From assembly GCA_006226685.1 (NCBI GenBank), contig SBGG01000087.1, positions 1 through 33,121 of the forward strand: a stretch of 33,121 nt of DNA, written 5' to 3'. Position numbers and translations under genes: made by a program. Origin of the DNA: Sphingomonadales bacterium. Its GTDB lineage: Bacteria; Pseudomonadota; Alphaproteobacteria; Sphingomonadales; Sphingomonadaceae. The notes under the pieces were generated by a model. That model ran no database searches. It worked only from the letters and a program-made list of their open reading frames with translations, and was not told the DNA's origin. Shown here one piece after another: positions 27,749 to 33,121 of this stretch (positions within the stretch are counted from its first letter, which is position 1; each line of letters begins with the position of its first letter).

Positions 27749-29030
27749 CATTGGTGCGGGTCGGGCCGGTGACGACCAGATCCCCCAATGCCTTGAAAAA
27801 AGAATAGGTCTGATTGTCGTGCAAGGCCTGATGCGGGTCGAGGCCGAGTGCTTCGGCCCGTTTCAGCGTGTCCGGCCCGATGATGCCTCCGGCATTATTC
27901 TCGGTACCGTCAATGCCGTCCGTATCGCAGGCGATGGCGTGGATATGCGGCGCGCCGTCGAGCGCAATGGCAAGACCGAGCAGATATTCGAGATTGCGTC
28001 CGCCCCGGCCCCGCGTATTGGTGACGCGTACCGTGGTTTCGCCGCCCGAAAGGATCACCTGTCGCTTGCCGTCTCTGGCCAGACGGCAGGCAAGGGCCGC
28101 ATGGGCGGAGCCGAGATGGCGGGCCTCGGCCTGCAACCGGTCGCCGAGATTGGTCACCTGATAGCCGAGAGATTCGGCCAGCTTGGCGCTCGCGCTCAAG
28201 GCGTCGCGGGCGCAGGCGATGACGCGCACCTCGCTGCCCGCGAGGCCCAGCGCATCGGGCGAGGGCGTTTCATTGGCGGGGTCGGCCAGTGCATCCATCA
28301 CCGCCTTCGGGGCTTTGATCGCATAGCGTTCCATGATGTCGCGCGCATCGGCCAGACTGGTTGAATCGGCCACGGTCGGGCCGCTGGCGACGAAGGAGGG
28401 ATCGTCGCCCGGAATATCGGAAATGATGAAGGTCTGCACCGTGGCCGGCGCTGCGGCGACGGCAAGGCGCCCGCCCTTGATACGGGAGAGATGCTTGCGC
28501 ACGCAGTTGATCTCGGAAATCATCGCGCCCGATTGCAGCAGGCTTTGGGTGACGGCCTGCTTGTCGGTCAGCGACACACCTTCGGCAGGCAGGGCCAGCA
28601 GCGCGGACCCGCCGCCCGATACCAGCATCAGCAGCCGGTCGCCCGGTTCCAGCGCACGGGCCTGTGCCAGCGCGGCCTCGGCGGCCATCATGCTCTCGCT
28701 GTCGGGTATGGGGTGCCCGGCCTCGATCAGGGTGAAGCGCGGGTCGAGCCGGCCGGATTCCACGGCATGGCCCTCGCGTGTGACGATCAGGCCCGAAACG
28801 GCGCCGGAGAGCCGCTGCCCGGCGATCGCGGCCATTTCCGCCGCGGCCTTGCCGATGGCGATGACCAGCGTCCGACCCGGCGGGGTCAAGGCCGGAAAAC
28901 TCTGTGGCATCACATGATCGGCGGAAATGGCGGTGATGCATTCCTCGAACAAGGTGGTCAGCATCTGGCGTGGCGGTGGGGGCGGCGGTGCTCCGGTAGT
29001 CTTGTGCATTGTAATCCTGTTTTCCGTCAT
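27696..29030 (-). CDS. MOFRL-type glycerate 2-kinase family protein
   Basis: This 444-residue protein matches the DUF4147-MOFRL family (GckA/TtuD-like), which phosphorylates D-glycerate with ATP to 2-phosphoglycerate for entry into glycolysis. N-terminal features are ALTPPGRTLVIAIGKAAAEM and VSGGGSALLALP. C-terminal MOFRL features are LSGGETTVRV, GRGGRNLEYLLGLA, CDTDGIDGTENNAG and GPTRTNVNDFRA. The ATG at 29030 overlaps the permease stop (ATGA), so the two are coupled. A Pro-rich stretch (PPPPPPR) near residue 15 is unusual. The same frame is open further upstream, but that part is antisense-frame noise within the permease. The partner permease suggests uptake and use of a glycerate-like acid. 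Confidence 0.9.
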   Translation of the reverse strand: MTENRITMHKTTGAPPPPPPRQMLTTLFEECITAISADHVMPQSFPALTPPGRTLVIAIGKAAAEMAAIAGQRLSGAVSGLIVTREGHAVESGRLDPRFTLIEAGHPIPDSESMMAAEAALAQARALEPGDRLLMLVSGGGSALLALPAEGVSLTDKQAVTQSLLQSGAMISEINCVRKHLSRIKGGRLAVAAAPATVQTFIISDIPGDDPSFVASGPTVADSTSLADARDIMERYAIKAPKAVMDALADPANETPSPDALGLAGSEVRVIACARDALSASAKLAESLGYQVTNLGDRLQAEARHLGSAHAALACRLARDGKRQVILSGGETTVRVTNTRGRGGRNLEYLLGLAIALDGAPHIHAIACDTDGIDGTENNAGGIIGPDTLKRAEALGLDPHQALHDNQTYSFFKALGDLVVTGPTRTNVNDFRAILIESPIAAEP

Positions 29031-30667
29031 CCGACCACCATCAGGTTCAATGGCCAGAAATAGGCCTGGCCCAGCACGAAAAGCGCGACCAGACCGGCGA
29101 GAGCGATGCTGTGGAACAGCACATAGCGCAGTATTTCCGCTTCCTTTCCGGCGATGCCGGTCGCGGTGGCGGCCACGACGATGCTTTGCGCGTCGGCCAT
29201 TTTGCCCATTACGCCACCGGTGCTGTTGGCCGCCGCCATCAGCACCGGGCTGATGCCCAGTTGTTCGGCCGAGGTTTTCTGCAATCCACCGAACAACACG
29301 TTGGAGGCGGTGTCCGATCCGGTCGCGGCGACGCCCAGCCAGCCGAGAAACGTGCCGAAAAAGGGGTAGAGCATTCCCGTTTTCGCAAGCGTCAGCCCCA
29401 ATATGCTGTCGGCCCCGGAATAGCGGGTGACATATCCCAGTGCGAGCATGGTCGCGATGGTAAGCAGCGGCAACCGGGCGAGCCGGATCGTGGCCCCGTA
29501 AATGCCGATCATCTCCCTCATGCCGATACGCAGGGCGAGGCCGGCGACAAGGGCGGAGAGCAGAATGCCGGTTCCCGTCGCGGAAAGGATGTTGAAGGAA
29601 AAGGTCATGCTTTCCGGTTCCGGCACCGGAACGACCGGCGGCATGCGCACCACCATCTGGTCGAGACCGGGCAAGGCAAGCCGCAGGGAGAAGAGGGCGT
29701 CCAGCGCCGCGCGCGTGCCCGGCAACCCCCAGATCACCACGCCGCCGCACAGGATGAGCCAGGGAAGCCATGCGTAAAAGGCCGGAAGCGCGGTTGTCTG
29801 TTCCGGTCGCTGATACCCGGACGGGTTTTCCTCGCTCTGTTCTTTCCACGGGCGCTTGGGGTGCCACCAGCGCAGAAACAGCGCCAGCGACCCGATGGAA
29901 CAGCTCGCGCTGACGATGTCGACCAGCCAGGGGCCATGAAAATTGGAAACCAGATATTGCGGCACCGCAAAGCTGATACCCGCCACGGCAATGGCGGGCC
30001 ATATTTCCACCATGGCGCGCCATCCGGCAAAGGCGAGGATCAGCCAGAAGGGAATGAGCATCGAGAAAAAGGGCAGTTGCCGCCCCACCATCGCGCTCAG
30101 ATCAAGGAGGGGAAGGCCGGTCACCGCCGACAGCGCGATGATCGGGGTGCCCAGCGATCCGAAGGCGACCGGCGCGGTATTGGCGATGAGGGAGAGGCGG
30201 GCGGCCGCGATCGGAGAAAAGCCAAGGCCGGCCAGCATCGCGCCGGTGATCGCGACCGGCGCACCAAAACCCGCGCATCCTTCGAAAAAGGCGCCGAAAC
30301 CGAAAGCGATCAGCAGCAGTTGCAGCCGCCTGTCGGGCGTGATGGCGACGATTTCCCGCTGCAGCATCGCAAAGGCGCCGCTGCGCAGCGTGAGTTGATA
30401 GAGGAACAGGATGTTGAGCAGAAGCCAGCCGATCGGCAACAGACCATAAGCCGCGCCAAAGGCGGCGGCCCCGGTCGCCAGTGGCACCGGCATGCCGAAC
30501 CCAGTGACGGCGATCAGCAGCGCACAGCCCAGTGCGAGCAGCGCCGCGACATGAGTGCGGACACGGAAAACCGCGATGGCGGTCAGCAACAGCGCGATCG
30601 GAAGGGCAGAGAGCAGAACCGAGGTGACGGTCCAGCCTGTCGGATCATAATCCTGAACCCACTGCAC
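29027..30667 (-). CDS. LctP-family (L-lactate permease type) carboxylate transporter
   Basis: This 546-residue inner-membrane protein has about 12-14 hydrophobic segments and matches the lactate permease family (PF02652), which imports lactate or glycolate with protons. Family features are the start WVQDYDPTG, the loop FGFGAFFEGCAGFGAPVAI near 122-140 and SLGTPIIAL. The start is GTG with GGAAGGA 7 nt upstream. The gene overlaps the glycerate kinase start by ATGA, so the substrate is more likely glycerate or a related 2-hydroxy acid than lactate (inference). The dyad at 30775-30789 lies 108 nt upstream and probably controls the pair. Confidence 0.93.
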   Translation of the reverse strand: MQWVQDYDPTGWTVTSVLLSALPIALLLTAIAVFRVRTHVAALLALGCALLIAVTGFGMPVPLATGAAAFGAAYGLLPIGWLLLNILFLYQLTLRSGAFAMLQREIVAITPDRRLQLLLIAFGFGAFFEGCAGFGAPVAITGAMLAGLGFSPIAAARLSLIANTAPVAFGSLGTPIIALSAVTGLPLLDLSAMVGRQLPFFSMLIPFWLILAFAGWRAMVEIWPAIAVAGISFAVPQYLVSNFHGPWLVDIVSASCSIGSLALFLRWWHPKRPWKEQSEENPSGYQRPEQTTALPAFYAWLPWLILCGGVVIWGLPGTRAALDALFSLRLALPGLDQMVVRMPPVVPVPEPESMTFSFNILSATGTGILLSALVAGLALRIGMREMIGIYGATIRLARLPLLTIATMLALGYVTRYSGADSILGLTLAKTGMLYPFFGTFLGWLGVAATGSDTASNVLFGGLQKTSAEQLGISPVLMAAANSTGGVMGKMADAQSIVVAATATGIAGKEAEILRYVLFHSIALAGLVALFVLGQAYFWPLNLMVVG

Positions 30668-30772
30668 CGTGTGGTCCTTCCCTTTCCTTCCTGAAATGGG
30701 TGTGGGTCCCGAACAGGTTCCGCACCCCTTGCTTCCTTTGCGTGGTGATAACGCGGAACGCCAGTATTATCG

Positions 30773-30790
30773 TTGCAACATTATGTTGCA
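30773..30790. promoter_or_regulatory. Palindromic operator-like site upstream of the permease-kinase operon
   Basis: TGCAACATTATGTTGCA (30774-30790) has perfect 8-bp arms around a central T. Its inner 15 bases are identical to the site at 24279-24293 before TBDR 2. On the minus strand a GATAAT hexamer follows 3 nt after the inner repeat and could be the -10 of the permease promoter. The rest of 30791-31100 holds no gene I can support. Confidence 0.6.
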
Positions 30791-31102
30791 TTGTTGATGG
30801 GATGCGTCAGGGCCGGGGCGGGAGAAGGGGGCTTCCGTCAATCGCCATGAACCGAGGCGATGGATTGCGTCGAAGGAGTGTGCCCTGCGCGACAGGGGGG
30901 AGGCGTCGGGGAAAGGGCGGTACACTATCCTGCGTCTTTGCGTGCCTTTCTCTTGGCTTATTCCTTCTGCCGGTGCAGTTATTCTCCTCTCTTCGGCAGC
31001 TCGGGAAAATGGGATGAACATCTGTGCCACAGCCGCTTTCGTTGCGAAGGAGCCGTTCGGTATTGCCCGGATGGTCCCCAAGCCCCGGTGACTGGCAGAC
31101 CA

Positions 31103-31327
31103 GTGCCTGACGGGAAGGCGCCTTCGGCCATTGCCTGGCAGGACAATCCGGCGGCTTTGGCGAAAGCGGCGCCGTTCCCGGATCCTGCCCTGCCCGACGA
31201 TGTGATCGCGGCGGAAGTGGCGCAGTGCCTGAATGGTCCGCTCCCGCATGACTGTGTGGCTGGTGTAGCCGCAAATATACGCCTCTTGCGGGACCATTAT
31301 CTCACTCTTGCGGGACGCAGGCGATGA
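31103..31327 (+). CDS. Small AtzG-like (DUF4089) protein coupled to the amidase
   Basis: This small ORF of about 74 residues has a C-terminal half (VIAAEVAQCLNGPLPHDCVA, then GVAANIRLLRDHY) that resembles DUF4089/AtzG, the small subunit that stabilises AtzE amidases. The start is uncertain: the frame lacks an ATG near this point, and GTG codons at 31088, 31103 and 31202 are possible, all with weak ribosome sites. The stop overlaps the amidase start (ATGA), which supports partnership. The usual tail after the DUF4089 helix is short here. Confidence 0.55.
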   Translation: MPDGKAPSAIAWQDNPAALAKAAPFPDPALPDDVIAAEVAQCLNGPLPHDCVAGVAANIRLLRDHYLTLAGRRR

Positions 31328-32679
31328 GCATGGCCTTGGGGGAAATGGGCGTTGAGGAGTGCGTTCGGGCGGTAAAGGCGCGGCGACTTTCCGCTGTTGA
31401 TCTGGCCGAGGCGGCGCTCGACAGAGTTGCGGAACAGAATGAAAGGCTGAACGCGGCTACCCATATTCTGCGCGACAGGGCGCTGGCGGAGGCTGCGGCC
31501 GTGGATGAGAAGATCGCCGCCGGTGAAGATCCGGGCCCGCTGGCGGGCGTGCCCTATGGCGTCAAGGATCTATGTGATGTGAAGGGCCTGCCTACGACGG
31601 CGGGGGCAGGGCGCCTGCGCGCTGCGCCTCCGGCAGCGGCCGATGCCGCAGCCGTGACCCGGCTGAGACGGGCGGGTGCGGTTCTGGTCGCGACGTTGAA
31701 CATGGACGAGTTCGCCTATGGGTTCGTCACCGATAACGCACATTGGGGCATTACGCGCAATCCGCATGATCCTGACCGGTTCGCCGGCGGGTCATCCGGC
31801 GGATCGGCCGTGGCCGTGGCGGCGGGGATGCTGCCTTTTTCGATCGGGTCGGACACGAACGGATCGATCCGTGTCCCGGCCAGCCTGTGCGGCATTTTCG
31901 GGATCAAACCCACACACGGGTCGATGCCGATGGAGGGCATCTACCCCTTGGCCCATAGTCTCGACGACATTGGCATATTCGCCCGTTCCGCCGGCGATCT
32001 GGCGTTGGTGGACGTGGTGCTGCGTGAAGCGGGGGGCCGGTTTGCCGAGCCCTTGTCTCGTCCGGCCCTGCTGGGGGGCTGGTTCGCGGATAATCTCGCC
32101 CCTGAAATGCAACAGGCACTCGATTGCTTCGATGCCGTTCTCGGACCTTTGCCGCGTTTTGTCCCGAATGGTGTCGGGCAGGCACGATCGGCTGCTTTTC
32201 TCATTACCGCATATGAGGGCGGGCGGCTTCATCATGATGCATTGCGCGCCGATCCGATGTCCTATGATCCGTCTACGCGCGATCGCCTGCTGGCCGGTGC
32301 GGCGTTGCCTGATCAGGTGTATGAACTGGCGCTCGCCTTTCGCGATATCTTCAGGGCGGAGATCGAAAAGGCATTCGCCCGCTATGATGTCCTGATCGCG
32401 CCTTCTGCTTATGGTCCTGCGCCGCTTATCAGCCATCCCTATATCCGCATCGACGGTGCCGAGCAGCCCGCTCGCGCTAATCTCGGGCTCTATACGCAGC
32501 CGATCAGCTATCTGGGGCTGCCGGTCGTGGCTGCCCCTTTGCGGAGCGCCGGCCTGCCCTTGGGGATTCAGCTCATCGCCAGGCCGGGATGCGATGCGCA
32601 CCTCATTCGTTTCGCCGAGGAGCTGGAAGGGACGGGGCTCATCAGGGCGGTTCCTCCTTCCGGGCTTTCCTTCGACTGA
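31324..32679 (+). CDS. AtzE-like amidase-signature hydrolase
   Basis: This 451-residue enzyme of the amidase signature family hydrolyses a C-N amide bond. The Ser-cisSer-Lys triad is visible: the lysine in GVPYGVKDLCD near 81, the cis-serine in GGSSGGSA near 158-165 and the nucleophile in GSDTNGSIRVPAS near 178-190. The form DTNGSIRVPASLCGIFGIKPT is typical of AtzE-type enzymes, which act on 1-carboxybiuret in the urea/cyanurate pathway. The coupled AtzG-like ORF supports this subgroup. No AtzD, AtzF or allophanate genes are present in the window, so the true substrate is open. No signal peptide, so cytoplasmic. Confidence 0.87.
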   Translation: MSMALGEMGVEECVRAVKARRLSAVDLAEAALDRVAEQNERLNAATHILRDRALAEAAAVDEKIAAGEDPGPLAGVPYGVKDLCDVKGLPTTAGAGRLRAAPPAAADAAAVTRLRRAGAVLVATLNMDEFAYGFVTDNAHWGITRNPHDPDRFAGGSSGGSAVAVAAGMLPFSIGSDTNGSIRVPASLCGIFGIKPTHGSMPMEGIYPLAHSLDDIGIFARSAGDLALVDVVLREAGGRFAEPLSRPALLGGWFADNLAPEMQQALDCFDAVLGPLPRFVPNGVGQARSAAFLITAYEGGRLHHDALRADPMSYDPSTRDRLLAGAALPDQVYELALAFRDIFRAEIEKAFARYDVLIAPSAYGPAPLISHPYIRIDGAEQPARANLGLYTQPISYLGLPVVAAPLRSAGLPLGIQLIARPGCDAHLIRFAEELEGTGLIRAVPPSGLSFD

Positions 32680-32821
32680 TGGTGCCTGATTTTTCGTTCC
32701 GATCGAGTCGATATGGGTGTGAAACGCGATTCGAGCCGCGATTCTGTCTGGAATCACCAAAAATGTAACAAAGACGGGTCCTTGCTACCGTCGGACGGGC
32801 GCGGCTGGGGTTGCGAGCGGG

Positions 32822-32849
32822 ATCATGCCGGTGAAATCCGGAGCATGAT
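32822..32849 (+). terminator. Possible terminator hairpin downstream of the amidase
   Basis: ATCATGC (32822-32828) pairs with GCATGAT (32843-32849), with a further CGG/CCG pairing inside. AT-rich DNA follows, but the T-run (32870-32878) is about 20 nt away. The region 32680-32929 holds no gene I can support. Confidence 0.28.
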
Positions 32850-32900
32850 TAAATATATGATTTCACAATATTTTTTTCCATTTCACGTGATGGCTGAGTA

Positions 32901-32918
32901 AAATTTCTGCGGAAATTT
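32901..32918. repeat. Perfect inverted repeat just upstream of the rRNA-type promoter
   Basis: AAATTTC and GAAATTT form perfect 7-bp arms around TGCG, ending 11 bp before the -35 hexamer. The position suits a regulatory protein site upstream of a strong promoter, but no factor is known to me for it. Confidence 0.35.
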
Positions 32919-32929
32919 GCAGCAAGTGT

Positions 32930-32958
32930 TTGACGGTCGTGGAAGTAGGACATATATG
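32930..32958 (+). promoter_or_regulatory. Sigma70-type promoter, probably of an rRNA operon
   Basis: TTGACG (32930-32935) and TATATG (32953-32958) are separated by exactly 17 bp. A short perfect hairpin (TCACCG/CGGTGA, 32964-32978) lies at the expected transcript start, and no reading frame follows. Together with the boxA-like element at 33078, this looks like the promoter and leader of a 16S-23S-5S operon. Confidence 0.6.
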
Positions 32959-33077
32959 GCCTCTCACCGACGCGGTGATGCCCTCCGGTTTTCGCTGCGC
33001 TTGGTCGCCGACATAGCAGGACGGAATGTCCCCCGGTAGAGATAGCGGGGCACGGTATTTGTTTTGTTGAGTTGGTT

Positions 33078-33093
33078 GGTTCTTTGACATTGT
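33078..33093 (+). promoter_or_regulatory. boxA-like antitermination element of an rRNA leader
   Basis: GGTTCTTTGACATTGT matches the boxA form found in alphaproteobacterial rRNA leaders (compare E. coli TGCTCTTTAACA). It is followed by GAAGGGACATGTGGGCGGC, resembling the stretch found shortly before 16S rRNA in that group. The window ends here, so the 16S gene itself is not seen. Confidence 0.55.
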
Positions 33094-33121
33094 CAGTATG
33101 ATGAAGGGACATGTGGGCGGC

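Noticed and set aside
29111..30694. Plus-strand open frame (527 codons) opposite the LctP permease
   Set aside because: Its product is a Gln/Arg/Gly-rich repeat-like sequence, the expected complement of a membrane-protein gene; the permease has clear family motifs.
30700..31017. Plus-strand 105-codon frame upstream of the amidase
   Set aside because: It covers the dyad operator, has no family match or ribosome site, and its composition is not gene-like.
32849..33112. Minus-strand 87-codon frame at the right edge
   Set aside because: It lies across a plus-strand promoter and boxA-like leader and has no recognisable features.
1..33121. CRISPR arrays, tRNA genes and insertion sequences
   Set aside because: I saw no regularly spaced repeats, no tRNA-like cloverleaf with a TTCGA arm, and no transposase motifs or terminal repeats in the window; a dedicated scan was not possible.

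Overview
The window looks like a chromosomal carbohydrate-use region of a sphingomonad-type alphaproteobacterium. The reasons are high GC, Caulobacter/Xanthomonas-type TonB-dependent receptors (TBDRs), a SapC-family gene beside a tryptophan-halogenase-like gene and a cupin_8 gene, and an alphaproteobacterial-looking rRNA-operon leader at the right edge. The species cannot be named from sequence reading alone.

Left part (about 1-24,220): a hemicellulose utilisation locus. A minus-strand operon (CE1-like esterase, GH43, GH27 with NPCBM) is divergent from a GH51 arabinofuranosidase that ends at a clear intrinsic terminator. Next comes a divergent pair of transcription units: SapC plus cupin_8 on the minus strand, and a large TBDR plus a flavin-dependent tryptophan-halogenase-like protein on the plus strand. 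A GH3 beta-xylosidase-type enzyme with PA14 follows, convergent with a Tat-exported GH95. GH95 is divergent from a secreted alpha/beta esterase, which is followed by a GH9 enzyme. Nearly all the enzymes carry export signals. The set suggests removal of arabinosyl, xylosyl, galactosyl, fucosyl/L-galactosyl and acyl decorations from a substituted hemicellulose such as xyloglucan or complex arabinoxylan (inference). A GCGC-centred palindrome of LacI-family operator type occurs at the CE1/GH51, SapC/TBDR and GH95/esterase divergent regions. This points to one trans-acting sugar regulator whose gene is not in the window.

Middle-right part (about 23,287-31,000): a second, separate uptake system. 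A LysR regulator is divergent from a second TBDR, which is translationally coupled to a small secreted propeller-like protein. Convergent to these is a two-gene operon for a LctP-type carboxylate permease and a MOFRL-type glycerate kinase. The same near-perfect 17-bp dyad lies upstream of the TBDR and upstream of the permease, so the two units are probably co-regulated.

Right end: a small AtzG-like (DUF4089) ORF coupled to an AtzE-like amidase, then about 250 bp without a gene, then a sigma70-type promoter with exact 17-bp spacing and a boxA-like element. The last part reads as an rRNA-operon leader whose 16S gene would start just outside the window.
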